Below, piece by piece: positions 36,339-49,060 of a stretch of 64,000 bases of DNA. The position numbers were made by a program, and so were the translations under genes. Numbering within the stretch: the stretch's first letter is position 1; each line of letters begins with the position of its first letter. Origin of the DNA: Cyclospora cayetanensis (Eukaryota; Apicomplexa; Conoidasida; Eucoccidiorida; Eimeriidae); assembly GCF_002999335.1 (NCBI RefSeq), contig NW_020312750.1, positions 1 to 64,000 on the forward strand, read 5' to 3'. The notes beneath the pieces were generated by a model. The model had not been told where the DNA came from. It did no database searches and saw only the letters and a program-made list of their open reading frames with translations.

Positions 36339-36547
36339 CTAAATCCATCCTTCCCCAACGAGATGTTCGAATCCGTAAAGCCAGATCCAGATCACGGTAC
36401 AGAACATCGGGCAGCCCCCGTGCGCCGCCTGGTTGTCTTCTTTGAAAATACGGCTACCATCTTCTAGAGTGAAACAATTAGCGGGAAGCAGAGATTCGTA
36501 CATGCAATATTGTTGGCCGGTGAAAACATATTCTGCTGCGGCTCCCT
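36339..36547 (-). CDS. Possible terminal exon, unidentified
   Basis: After a GCGAAGGCAG acceptor the frame runs to a stop at 36339 and encodes aromatic- and Cys-containing peptide (AEYVFTGQQYCMYESLLPAN, CFTLEDGSRIFKEDN, then a hydrophobic CTVIWIWLYGF near the end). The hydrophobic tail could be a membrane or GPI-type signal, which is inference. No upstream exon was found. Confidence 0.25.
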
Positions 36548-39530
36548 GCCTTCGCATGACATCATGCATACACACAAAGGGGCAGTGGGTGTTTTTGGTT
36601 GGCATAGCCAGGAAGAGAAACAGACACACTCCATTAAAGAAGTGAAGGTCCCTACCAACGGGCCTGCATGTGGCAACATGCCGCACACCCGAGTGAGGCC
36701 TAAGCAGTCGGCCAGCAGCCTATAATCCGCGCGCTGTGCTGATGCCCAATGTTGCAAACCATCGTACCTTTAAGCGCTTGTTATTAACCTGTTACATTCA
36801 CTTAAGAACCGGTGAAGAATTATCTCTTTGGTTAATGCGTTCGTGTATTTTTCTAAGCCTCTCGTACCCTTAGCTCGATACAAGAAACCACATTGTTGCA
36901 TGCTTATGCACGAAGTGCTTTGTGCTACTGGTTGTGAATGCTCGGGGGTCTCAGAGGGTGCAGCTAAGCGTACTTAAGCTACTTTATTTCCCTCCTCTCG
37001 TGTATTGTGGAATAGAGGGGCACAATCACGCGGGATTCCTTCTGACAAACACTTAGTAACTTTCCATTGGGTCCCATTAGGGCCAATAGTGTCTTCCTAA
37101 GGAGACCTTGGACATGTTGTTTGGTAGACGCATCTCCGACTCACACAGTATGGCAGACTGGCTGCACCAGTTGACTTTTTGTCTTTTCAGTAGCATGGTA
37201 TATGCAGCTCGAGCGTGCGCACAGCTCCGGAAAGTGCAATTCTACAATTAGGGCTCACTCGCATGTTTGAGATATGCTGGCATTTACGGCTTCACGTTTG
37301 TCTCTGAAATCACAGAGGCGTACGTTAGAAGGTGTGGCTTCGTCCTAGTTTTGATTTTTCCATATGCGTTTGAAGAACTGTTGAAGAACATGGCAGCGAT
37401 CACAAGATGTCCCTTTGGGTCAAAAGAGGGTGCCGGAATCCCTGTATTATGGATATATGTACTTCACACAGACAGCAAGTCACGCATGTCATGGTTTCTA
37501 GAGGCCTCGCAAAAGTCTAAGACCCTCCGTGCCATCGTATGTAAGGTCTCGCAGTGAGCCAATTCAGTCCAGACTCGATACCGAATGCTCTTCAAAACGA
37601 GGTCCCTCCCCCCTTCCGTGTTCTTGGCTATCATGAAGGAAAGCGCTACAGCATGAGCATGCCAGCATTCCTGTGCGATTTGAGTACTCCACGCAATCCT
37701 AGGTAGTTGCATGCGGCATCTAACACACGGGCACACAGCATTGAATCTAATCAGACTAAGCCAGCCAATCTCTACTACAATGATCATATACAAACAACAA
37801 ATCAACAAAATAGTTCTTTGCTATTTATAACCTTATTAAATTCATTATTTAGGTGAAAGTGCCCGAGCGTAGCATAGTCCGCCCCTGTCTCGCTTTTTCG
37901 CACCCAGTGCACTGCATGTCGCCCTTTTCCTGACACTTCCCTTGTCCGCAAGAGAAGCGTGATAATGATACACCCTAGGAGGCCGAGAAGTATCTCTTTG
38001 TGAGTAGGGAGGTGCTGTGCATCGCAAAAAACTGAGCAGCCAACACCAGTTATGCCCGCTGGTGGTAAAATGCTTCTGGCAGGTGCCTGCTGCAGCAGTT
38101 CCTAAAACTCTGGACGTTTTTCTTGCTGATATAGAAACCGATGCATCTAACAATTTCAGGAATATTGCTGCCGCCAAGGCTCGCGAGACAGCAACAGCAG
38201 CTGCTGCTAGCACAGCGGCGGCTTCTCGCTCGATGGTCAGGTTCTCAATATGTAAATGAAGACAACTATTGTAGCATACGTTTTTTTCCGTACCGCACGT
38301 GAGCCCCCTTTTTTTCAAGGCCATTTAAAGTCCCAAGAGTGCAGCTCTACAAGCTTGGAGATTCTATGCCAGCAAGTCAACAATTCTTGCCACTCTGCGG
38401 CGGGCGAAGCAACACTCAAGCATTATTTACCACTCTAGTTATATTGAATCGAGAATTGGGAAAGGCTTTTTGGCCATTACTTCTAATGTCATTTGTTGCA
38501 CGTCACATTTGGCTCAACAAGACAACAGTTTTTTTGTGCCTGCGCGGCAGATTCTACATTCAACTTGCCGTGAATACTTCGAGCGCTTACAGGTTGCAAC
38601 AACACCCAAGCCCCCCAATTTTCTCCCTTCATATCGTGGCCCTTAGGGAGGAGCGCAGGAAGAGGAAAGTTGTTTAAAGGAAAACACTCATAAACTTCCT
38701 ACCAAGCTTTGTTTCGAGTCTGGAGCTACGTATACCCCTACGGAGACCCTCAACTATACCATTGCACCCGTTCCTTTGCCTGAAAACCTTCGATTCTAGA
38801 GCCACAGGGAATTAGCAGTGCAAGTACAACCGACGGCGTAGGCCTCAAACAAGACATATTCGAGAACCCTCAGTGTCTGCATTTGAGGGGAGTAAGGGGA
38901 CGAGCGGCTGTGCTGGAGCACGCAAGGAAGCAAGGTCAGTGCCACGGCCGTACAGAACGTCTGATTGTGCTCTTCCAGCACAAGTGACACCACAGTGGCA
39001 AGGCTGCTTAAGATTGGGGCAGGCGACCAGTGAAGGCAGACACACGACCCCTCCCAGCACATTGACACTGCAGAAGCTTCCAAGGCTAGACTGCTCACTA
39101 GCCTCTGTTGCGCGAATTTGTTAGGAGCCATGGACGATGTTCCCACGTACTCTTTTCGTTAGAGGAGAGCATCCTCCTCCTACAGCCCGAGAGGCAGGTT
39201 ACACATAACCCCACCGAAAGCGTTAAAAACGCAAGCGATGGACCCAGTGTGTTAGCCTTGAGAGTGTGAGAATCGCATTCCCCAGCAGTGGGGGTATCCT
39301 TGTGTCTGCATTTGGCATTTAAGGGCATCATGCCCTCTGGCTTTCATGCGAGCGGATCGCCTTTTCACTCTCCAGCGCTGCTCGAGATATGCTGGATCCC
39401 TACAATTTGCCGGAGCTCCGTTGGCGGAATATGATCGCCTTTTCTTTCCTGCTTTGTCTAACTGCTTTTGCAGCAGCTCAAACGAGTTCGAATTTGGAGG
39501 TCACTCGCTGCCTGCCCATGGGCCCCACAC

Positions 39531-39950
39531 CTACTGGCTCTTTGCCTTCCTTTGCTTTCCAGCAGTAAAATCCTGTCGCTCTAAGCGAAAGTAGCGGAAC
39601 TCTGCCTCAAGAACGATGAGATCCCCTGCTGGGGGATTCCAGCAGAAGTCTTCTCGCTCCAGAATGAAACGTCTGTAGCGGTTGACTCCGCGTCGAGCAG
39701 CATTGTATCTGGCCAGCATAAAATTCAAACTGCCTTGCCTAGTTAGGTTTCTTGGGCCATTTAAGTAAAGTTTTCTTTCCCGGAAAGGCACGAGATCGGG
39801 GAAGTCAAAGCATAAAGCAAACATCCCCTCCAAAACACCACCCCCGGGGGCCCCATCCGCCCGGGGGCCCCGCGTCTTTTCCTGGGAGTTCTGCCCATTT
39901 TCGCGTGCGTTCTTTGCTTCACTTTTTCCAAAAATCCAGGAAGTTCTCAT
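39531..39950 (-). CDS. Unidentified 139-codon open frame
   Basis: Begins with a true ATG at 39950. The first third is Lys/Asn/Gly-rich and spans a duplicated GC-rich block. The rest is non-repetitive and basic, with many Arg and aromatic residues (NLTRQGSLNFMLARYNAARR, GVNRYRRFILEREDFCW, EFRYFRLERQDF). This could be a small gene, an exon, or a remnant of a mobile element; no motif decides between them. Confidence 0.3.
   Translation of the reverse strand: MRTSWIFGKSEAKNARENGQNSQEKTRGPRADGAPGGGVLEGMFALCFDFPDLVPFRERKLYLNGPRNLTRQGSLNFMLARYNAARRGVNRYRRFILEREDFCWNPPAGDLIVLEAEFRYFRLERQDFTAGKQRKAKSQ
39841..39876. repeat. Duplicated CCCGGGGGCCCC block
   Basis: CCCGGGGGCCCC occurs twice, separated by ATCCG. 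Each copy is itself nearly palindromic. Related GGGGGCC/GGCCCCC inverted blocks lie at 17077-17110 and 58198-58222. Confidence 0.8.
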
Positions 39951-40195
39951 GAAACACCCATTTCTTTGAAAAGCACTGCAGGCGAGTCACGAAAGAGGGG
40001 TCTCCGTGTGCAGGGGGAAACCCCTCAGCGCTGCACATTTGTATCTCCTCGCTTCATGAAAATAAGGGAGAATCCAATGAAGCAAACGAAGCACCGCAGC
40101 AGCAAGGAGGCGTGTGAAGACGCCAGCAGCAGCAGCAGCGGCCGTGTCTGTCTGCGGCAACAGCCAGAGCAGAGAAACGCGGAGATTTCAGGAGC

Positions 40196-43100
40196 ATGCA
40201 GGGGGGCACTCCACAGCGAAGCCCAATAGCATCAGGTGCAAGGAGTCGGCGCACTGCTGCTGCGGTGAAAGCAGCAACTTTGGCTGCCTCACCTGTCCGG
40301 CTCACAGGGGTAGCCACAGCAGCAGCAGTGTCGGCAGTTGTTTTACCCCCGTTCAATCTTTTCAGCTCTCCAAGCCATGGCAGTGCTTCAGCAAGCGCAG
40401 CAGCAACCGTCGCTGCTGCGCATACAGCCACCACAACATTGGGGGCAGCACTGCTTGAGCCGGCGACATCGCAAGCAGCGGCAGGAGCAGAAGTAGATCC
40501 CTTCCTCTGGAATCGCTGTGCAGATGCAGCCCTCAAACTGGCGACTCTCTGGAAGTCGATGAAAAACGAAGCGAGCAGCAGCCACAACAGCAACAGCAAC
40601 GACAGCAACAACAGCTGCTGCTGCACGCAGCTGTATTCTGAAATCGCGCAATTTTCTTGGGAGCTGCAGCGGCACATTGCCTCTCTTTTGCCGCTGTTGC
40701 CAGCGAAAAATCGCAGTCCGCAAGATCCGGAGACGGCGGCAGCAGTTGCTGCCGCGGCAGCTGCGGCGGCAGCTGCTGTCGATACACCTGAAGACGGTGC
40801 AAGTAGCGCGTGCGTGTCTGCTGCCAAGCGGTACTGTGCGCAGGCTCCAACGGCAGCAAAGTTGCTGCAACAAAAACGCAGCAGCAACTGCGCGGAAGCC
40901 GAGCGCTTCCAGCCACCAGCAGCCTCCATTGTTCTACGCCTCGTGAGAACCTTAGGCACTTGCTCCTGTGAAGCAGCGGAAGGCAGCGCTGCGCTTTTGT
41001 CGCACATGCCGACTGCAGCTGCGGCAGGAGGGGACCTCATCTCCACCCCCAAGCCTGGCTGCTCGCTGCACGAGCTGGTCGAAGCAGCAGCTGCTGCCGC
41101 TGCAGAGACGTACGGCGCTCTCTTGTCAATCGAGTCTCTGCTGAGGAGCCTTGCCCTTGCCTTCGCACTGCAGCAGCGACGGCTGGTTGCTCTGCGCTGC
41201 TACCCAGGAGGGGCAGATCCGTTTGCTGCTCTGCAGGAGCAGCGAATGCAGCAGCACACAGAGCAGGAGCAGGAGCAGCAGCTGCAGCGAGCCGTTGAAA
41301 CACTGCGCTACTTCGAGGGAAGAGACTTTGAAGGCTTAGCCAGCGCCGTCGTAAGCCGCTGCATGGCGGGTTTTGCTGCGCTTCAGCAGCAGGTGCAGCC
41401 ACGCACACTTCTTCAGAAAGAAAACTTTCAGCAACACCATGCAAACGTCCTCTCCGCGATCGGAACTGTACGTCGCAGGCAGAGCAACTCGTAGAGAATG
41501 CAGCAGGAAGGCGGGGGGAAGGGGAGGGAGGAGGGGAAGGGAAGCTGCAGCTGGTGCTGCAGGTGCAGGTGTTGTTTCTGGCATGTCTTGGTTCGTTGTA
41601 TCACAAGCTCGCCTCTGCCCGTATATGTATGTGTATGTGTATATACACCGCTGTGCCTCTTTCTCCGCAGGGAGGCCGCATTTTGCTGAAGCACTTGCTC
41701 CTTATCGCCAACAGGGAGCTATCTCAGCAACGCAGGGGAGGAGCTTCTCTGATACGTCACTTCTTTTTACACTGCAATGCGTAGGCAGCAGCAACAGCCT
41801 CCTTCCCCGCTCCCCCCTTCCCTCCTTAACTCACACGAAGGAGACGATTTGCTGTCTGTCTGCACACGAAGGAGACGATTTGCTGTCTGTCTGGCCTCAT
41901 GGAATGCGCGAGGTGTCCGTCCTAAGCGCTTCCCCGCCATATCCTTAGCAGCAGCAGCAGCTTTCCTGGTGAGGCTTGTGTGGTGTGCTGTTTGCATGCA
42001 GATACATGGCGCTTGCGCGGCGTGCGCTTAGGGCAGGTTTCTTCGCTTCGGCATTCGCGATGCTTGAGCCGCTCACAGCGCTGCTGCAGCCTCTGCTGTC
42101 ACTGCCGTGGATCCCCCAGCTGCATGCAGCAGCCGCAGCTGCAGCTGCAGACGCAGCAGCCGCAGCAGCAGCCGCAGCAGTACCAACGTGGGCATCTGCT
42201 GCAACAGTGCATGCGGGAACTCCACGCGAAAGTTTGGAAACAGACAGCGATGACGCCGAAAGCAAAAGCAGCAGCACTCCCTTGAGCAGTCGCAGTTGGG
42301 GGTCCACATGCGGTGAGGCTAGCTCCCTGAGGCTTCGATCCCCTTTTGCTGCTTCTGCTGCAACTGCAGCAGCAGCAGCAGCAACAGTAACAAGCGCGAG
42401 GAGGCCTCCTCCAGCGCTTGCTGCTTTTGGCATTGCAGGTGTAACAGCAGCAGTAGCAGCCACAGCGGCAGCCGCAGCACACCGCCAAAAACGGAGTCTC
42501 ACAGAGGGCGAACTCGACACTTCTCCGCGGAAATTCGCTCGCATTGCGGAACGAGAACAACAACAGCAACCTCGCGAACATCACGAACAGCAAAAAGGGC
42601 TTGCGCTAGATGCCCATGCGACTTACACACCCAGAAGCCTTCGCGACTTAGAGGCGTGCTCCTCAGACTCGCCGCTTGCTCTTAGGTGTGGATCTCCCGT
42701 CTTTAGCACGGGCACGCGTTCACGCATGCAAGCTCCGCAGCACCCAGGAGCTGCCTGGCGATTCGCTGCATGCTCGCCTTTCAGAAGAACTCCCAGAGAG
42801 ACAGCAGCAGCCTCAGCAGCAAGTGCCGCAGCAACACCGGAGGCACGCGTCTGCGCCCACCATGCTGCGAGGGCAGTAGCGGAGGCTGCTGCTGTCTCTC
42901 TGGGAAGCCGCAAAGGCAGCACCCCCCTCCTCCACAGGAGTCTTACAGCCGCAGCAGCAGCTGCTGCTGCAGCTGCTGCAGCAGCAGCACCTGCGCCGTC
43001 CCCGTTTGCATGCGGCGGCAGAACTCATCGCAGCAGCACGACTCCCTTCGCGAGCAGCACTGCCCAAGGGCCCCTAGCAGCAGCAGCAAAGACACCACTG

Positions 43101-45399
43101 GCAGCGTCGCTAGCAGCAGCGACAAAACGTGCATCCCCCCCCACGACAGCTCCAGTAACACCTCGGACCGCTTTAGCAGCAGCAACGCCGCACGCGATGC
43201 CAACAGCAGCGGCGGCGGCAGCAGCAGGAGCCTGTGGCAAGGGGAAGCCTGCTGCTGCGTTGCATGTCGAGGCGTATACTGTCCTTTCGAGTCTGTTGCA
43301 AGCCGCAGCCACGGGATTGAAGCAGCTGGAAGTCGCGTCAAGAGTGTCAGAGGAGCTGCTGCAGCAGCTTTTGCTGCGATGCAAAGTCGAGGTTCTGGAT
43401 TATCTTGCCTTTTGCGTTGCCTCTCTTTACAAGCCGCATGTTCAGCTGCAGCAGCTGCAGCAGGGGACCCCTTCTTTGGCACGCGAGATGCAGGAAATCA
43501 TGCGGGTGTCTATCGCTGCGAAACTGAAGCTCTACATGCAATCGCTGGAGCAGCAACACGCCCGTCTCGGCACAGACGTGAGCACTGAGCCCATGCCTTG
43601 CGACTCCGTCTCGGATACGGAGAGAAGCGGTGATTATGCCGGCAGTCTCTCGAGTGCGATTTCAGCCGCTGTTGCAGCAACTGCAGCAGCAGCGGCTTGT
43701 TTGTGGGGAGGGAATAGTTCTGACCAGTGTCTGCTGAAGCTGGGGAGTGCAGCTGCCGCAGCTGGACCGCTCGAGAACGGCGGTGCTGCTGCATGCAGCA
43801 ATTCGCAGCAGCAAGACGATCCTCGCGTGTGGCTGTGTCGCTTGTTGTGGATTGACTGGCAAGTGCTGCAGCAGCTGCTCTTGGAAGAGGCTCTCCTCCA
43901 ATCGGGAACGATCAAAGTGCCAAACCTCGATCCCTTCGTGCCGCTCATGCTTCTAGGAGCTTCTCTTGACCGGCAGCAGCCGCAGCGTCTGCATGCTGCT
44001 GCAGCTGACTTTGCTTTCCATGCATACACTCAGCGACAGTCTCTAAAGGGGAGCTGCAACGTGCCACACCTCCGCACTCTCACGCGGCTGTCTCTTGTAG
44101 AACACCAGCAAGCGCAAGAGCAAATGCAGGATCAAGAGCATCAGCAAGCACAAGAGCAAATGCAGGATGAAGAATACCAGCAAGCGCAAGAGCAAATGCA
44201 GGATCAAGAGCATCAGCAAGAACATGAGCAAATGCAGGATCAAGAATATCAGCAAGAGCAAGAGCAAATGCAGGATCAAGAATACCAGCAAGCAAGGGAG
44301 CAAATGCAGGATCAAGAGCACCAGCAAGAGCAAGAGCAAATGCAGGAGATGCTGCTGCTGCTGGAGTGGGTAAGCGTGGAAGCGGTTGCATCCCTTGCGC
44401 ATCTGAGCTGCTGCCTTGCGCGTGTCAGTGCTGCTGTTTGGCAGCGAGCTGTATCACTGCGCCAGAAGGACGAACAGCAGCAGCATCAACGTCGCTGTAC
44501 TGAGCATCTGACAGAGCTGCGCATGCCGATGCAACAACAGGCGCCAAAAAAGAAGCCGCACGGCTGCTTTTGTGGTCGGTGTCGTGGTCCTTTGGCTGCG
44601 CATGCGTATGGAGGCTGTGTATGGAAGCGCATGCTCTTATCCGTACTGCTGCAGCAGCTGCAGCCTCTAGGTGGCTGCTGCATCACGTGGCTTGAAACAG
44701 CAGTTGCAGCAGCAACTCGTGCGCTGCACTCGCTGTCGCTTCCCCGGGCGCAGGCACAGTCCTCCGAGGATGCAGGAGATGCTGCTGCTGCTGCTGCTGC
44801 TGCTGCATCTCTCCAGTTTCCGTTCAGCGGGTGCGACATGAGCAGTCTGCTCTCCGCAGAAGAGGGATCACCGGTAGCTTGTTCTGCAGCAGCAGGAGCA
44901 GCGGACAAAGCGTACAAACCTCTCGCCTCAACTCACCAGGATGCTGCTTTTGCTGCTGACAACATGCCGCTTTGCAGGGGTCTACGCAGAGATCCTCTCG
45001 CGGAGCAGCGACAGCAGCAGAAACGTTTGCTGCTATGGCTGCAGGCTTCCATAAGCTCGGCGCTGTCGTTGGCTTTGCTTTTCGGATGGCCAGACAGCAG
45101 CAACTGCAGCAACTGCAGCAACTGCAGCAACTGCAGCAACTGCAGCAAGTGTAGCAACTGCAGCAAGTGTAGCAGCAACTGCAGCAACTGCAGCAACTGC
45201 AGCAACTGCAGCAAAGAGAGAGATCTCACTGGAGGTGCTGAGGAGTTGGCGGCTCGTAGATCACCGCACTGTGACACGCAAAGCCTGGACCCCTCCACAG
45301 CTGTTGCTTGCTGCTGCTGCTGCTGCTGCTACTGCAAGCCTTGGAGCTCTCTTGACAGCGGAGAGGAGGGAACGCTGCAAACTCGACACCCTGCGGGGA

Positions 45400-45434
<35 letters not shown>

Positions 45435-48400
45435 GCAGCAGCAGAATGCAACCCCGACGCAGCAGGTGCTTCTTCGTCTTCACCTCTGCTGCAGCAGTTG
45501 CAGCGACAGCGTTTTGCGGATCAGCAGCAGCAAATTTGTTGCAGCTCTTGCTGGTGGTCTGAGGCTGCAAGGAGGACTCTTAAGGCGAGACACACCTCCC
45601 GCAAAGCGTTTTACGCTTTGCTGCTGGCAGTGCAGCTGCAGCCTCAGCAGGGGCTGATGCCGCATGCTCTGCTGTCGGCGTGCGGGGATGCGAAATCGTC
45701 CAACTTGGAGGAAGATGCGACTGATAGTGATGCTGCTGCTGCTGCAATGAGCAGCAGCGGCAGCAGCACGCAAATCAGTGACGATGAACTGAAGCTCGAA
45801 AAAAAACTGCAGCAGCAGCTCCTGCGCAGCTGCGTGGCCGTTGCATACGGGGTCACTCAGGCAGCAGCAGCAGATGCAGCAGCAGCAGATGCAGCAGCAG
45901 CAGATGCAGCGGCAGCAGATGCAGCGGCAGCAGATGCAGCGGCAGCAGATGCAGCGGCAGCAGATGCAGCAGCAGCAGATGCAGCAGCACAGGTCGCACG
46001 CAGAGTGTCTGCAGCTGAGCTTCTATCGACTCCTGAGGCGTTCTGTGAGCTTGTGAACAGCGCAGCAGCCGTAGCAGCAGACTGCACAACACAGCATGCA
46101 CCAAACAGCAACGCATGCATGAGGACCTCTGCCCCTCAGACGCTGCTGGCTGCTCCTCTTGAAGCGTCTGTCTTTGATTCTTCGCAAGTGGTTTCGTTGC
46201 TGCAGTAAGCGTTCCTACAGGCATTCGAAAGGCTTTAAAACAGCCGCACAAATCGCTGCCGCTAGAAGTCTCGACGCGGCTGTCAGTGACTGCTGAATTG
46301 GAAAGGAGGGCAATCATTTCTTACAGGCCCCCCCTTTCAGGTCGAGTTGTCAACTTGCTGCTGAGTTGGAATTGGCTTTTTGACGAGCTGGTGTATATGC
46401 TGCACATGATGACGCTGCTGCACATGATGACGCTGCTGCACATGATGACGCTGCTGCACATGATGACGCTGCTGCACACGATGCGTCTTGCTGATTCTCA
46501 GGCTTACGGGGGATCTCAGTGTCACGGCAGCGGCTTCGAACGACTGGCTTTTGCAGCAGCAAGCCTTGGCACTCTCCGCTGCAGCTCTGCTGCCCTTCTG
46601 GCGACCGTCTGCATCACAGCGGAGGATGCAGCAGCAGCAGCCATGTGAGCGGGAGACTCTGCAGCGCAATGTGGAGACTCTGGTGAAGGATTATGAAGCA
46701 CGGCGCAGCGAAGCAGACAGCCAGTTTGCAGCTGCCTGCGTTTTGCTGGGAATTTCGCGAAGTCTTCGCCTGTCGGCAGCAGAGGCTGCAGGCACCTGTG
46801 CCGCTGCAGCCCCTGCCAGTGACAACGCTGGTGAGTGCAAGGCGTGTAAAAACAGCAAGGCTGCAACGCAGTCTGCTCTGCCCGCAAACCTCTGGCTCGA
46901 GGCTGGCGTGAGACAGCTACGCCGATGGGCAGACGTCCATGTCACTTGGATACTGCCTCTTGCTGCAGAAATAGACAGTGCCTTACAGGGTAGCAGCAAC
47001 CAGAGCAGCAACAGCAACAACAGCAACAACAGCAACACTAGCAACAGCAACAACAGCAACACTAGCAACAACAGCAACAGCAACAACAGCAACAGCAGCA
47101 ACAGCAACAACAGTGCAGCAGTCATGTCCCTTCGCCGCGCACTTCAAACTGCGGAGCGTCGGCATCTGCATCGCTCCGCAGCCAGCAGCAGCATGCATAC
47201 TGAGGGAAGCACCCTGACAGCGCTGTCAGCGGCGCATTTTATTGCTTTGCATGCACAGGCAGCTGCGGCAGCTGTTTCAGCGGCAGATCCTACAGACGGC
47301 TCAACAGCTGCGCTGCGGGCAGCTGCCACTGAAGAAGTGTTGATGTTGCATCTTTCGGAGCAGCTGCAGCAGAGAAGACAGGAGCACTACCAGCAAACCA
47401 CGCTCCCTCATTCTAACTGGGCAAGAGTTTTTCTCCTGGGAGTGAGCCAAGTCGCGCAAGTGTTGCAGTCAGCAGCTCCCTTGTTGCACAAGCCGCAGCA
47501 GGAGGGAGGAGGATGCCCTCCGCAGCAGCAGCAGCTTTCTGGAGGAGCTGCAGAGACACTTCCAAAGGAGGCGGAACATGTGCCGTCTCTCCTGCTACCA
47601 CAGCGCTGGCTGTCTGCTGAGGCACATGTCAGTCTGTCGCTGTCGCTGCTGCAGCTGCTGCTCTATCCGCAGCAGCAGCAGCAGCAGCAGCAGCTGCCGC
47701 TGCAGGACGCAGAGCTTCTCCAGCAGCTTCAGCTGCAGGAGGAGGGAAACTTCTCAGCAGCAAATTATCCCCCTGGGCAGCAGCCGCTGCTGATTAAAGG
47801 CAGCCCTCTCAGAGTGTGGGGTGCAGCTGCGGCTGTAGGGGAGGCAGCCGCAGCAGCAGCGGCAACAGCGACGTCTGCAGCTGCTGCTGCTGCATGCACC
47901 ACCAACAGAACATCTGCTGCTAATGCGCCTTTGTCATGGAGTTTGCTGCCGCGCCTGCTCACCTCCAAAGCCTCCACGAGCAGAAACAGCAGCAGCACTT
48001 GCAACAGCAACAGCTGCAACAGCAACAGTTGCAGCAGTAGTTGCAGCAGCAGCAAGAGACACTGCTGCTCGAGGCTTTTTTTCCCGGCATTTAAACTGCA
48101 AAGAGCCTTAGAAGCCCCTCGAGGTGCCCGCAGTCTCCCCCCTTTGATCGGTTCATTTTTTGTTCGGGGGGATTTTTTCTGTTGTGTTGAGACTTCTCCC
48201 TTTTCTTCTTCGTGGCTGCAGCTGCTGGTGCTGCAGCAGCAGCAGACGGCCGTCTCGGCAGCGGCTATCCTCGACGGTGTGGCAGCAGACAGCAGCAGCT
48301 CCTGCGATGTGCTGCTTGCTGCTCTTCAGCAGTGCTGCTGCTTCTCGCATGCGCTACTGCCCGCCTTCCGCCTGGCAAATGCTCTCGTTGGGCTGCTGCT

Positions 48401-49023
48401 GCAGCAAGGATACCCCTCTTTGGATGCAGCCGCTGCACAGCTCGAAATGCAGAAGCAACAACAGCAACAACAGCAACAACAGCATCAACAACAGCAGCAC
48501 AAGCATCAACAACAGCAGCAACAGCAGCAACAACAGCAGCACAAGCATCAACAAGAACAGCAACAACAGGAGCAAAAATGGCTCCTCTGGCAGCAGACGA
48601 AGCAACAGCGGCCGCTACTTGCTTTCTTTACTTGGGAGCAGACACACTACCAAACTGCTCAGCATCCTGTGCTGCGAGGTGTTGTGTCTGCTGCCGCTTC
48701 TACTGCGGGAGACGCATGTTGGACAGGGAGCGTTGCAGCGCCGCATGCAGCAGGGGAAGCTCTCGCGGGAGCGCAGCTGCAACTGTGGCAGCCGTCTCAC
48801 ACACCTACCCACATGCATCTGCCCGTCCAGCAGCAGCAGCAGCAGCTGGCGTTGCTGCAGTGCCTCTTGCGATGCGGCCTTAAGGCTCAGCAGACAGTCT
48901 GCAGCAGCTCCATGCACCAAAATCTGCAGACGCGGAGAAATCTCTGGGCACAGTTGCTGCCTTTGCGCGTCAGAGCCGAGTGGTTGTTTCTTCTGGCTGC
49001 TGCCGTGATCGCTAGCGGCAGAG

Positions 49024-49060
<37 letters not shown>

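Larger units (their letters stand above)
36003..40195. other. Repeat-poor intergenic stretch
   Basis: Over 4 kb with no confident gene. It contains the eRF3 upstream region at its left end and the start of the giant gene at its right end. Weak candidates are listed separately (36339-36547 and 39531-39950, both minus strand). Near 38089-38250 both strands are open (plus strand Ala/Thr-rich, minus strand Ala/Val-rich), and I cannot tell whether either is real. Confidence 0.5.

Noticed and set aside
44043..44402. Antisense repeat protein with a 12-residue Leu/Ala/Asp/Pro unit
   Set aside because: It mirrors the 36-nt coding repeat on the plus strand. The plus frame is continuous for over 1,400 codons, so the antisense frame is a shadow.
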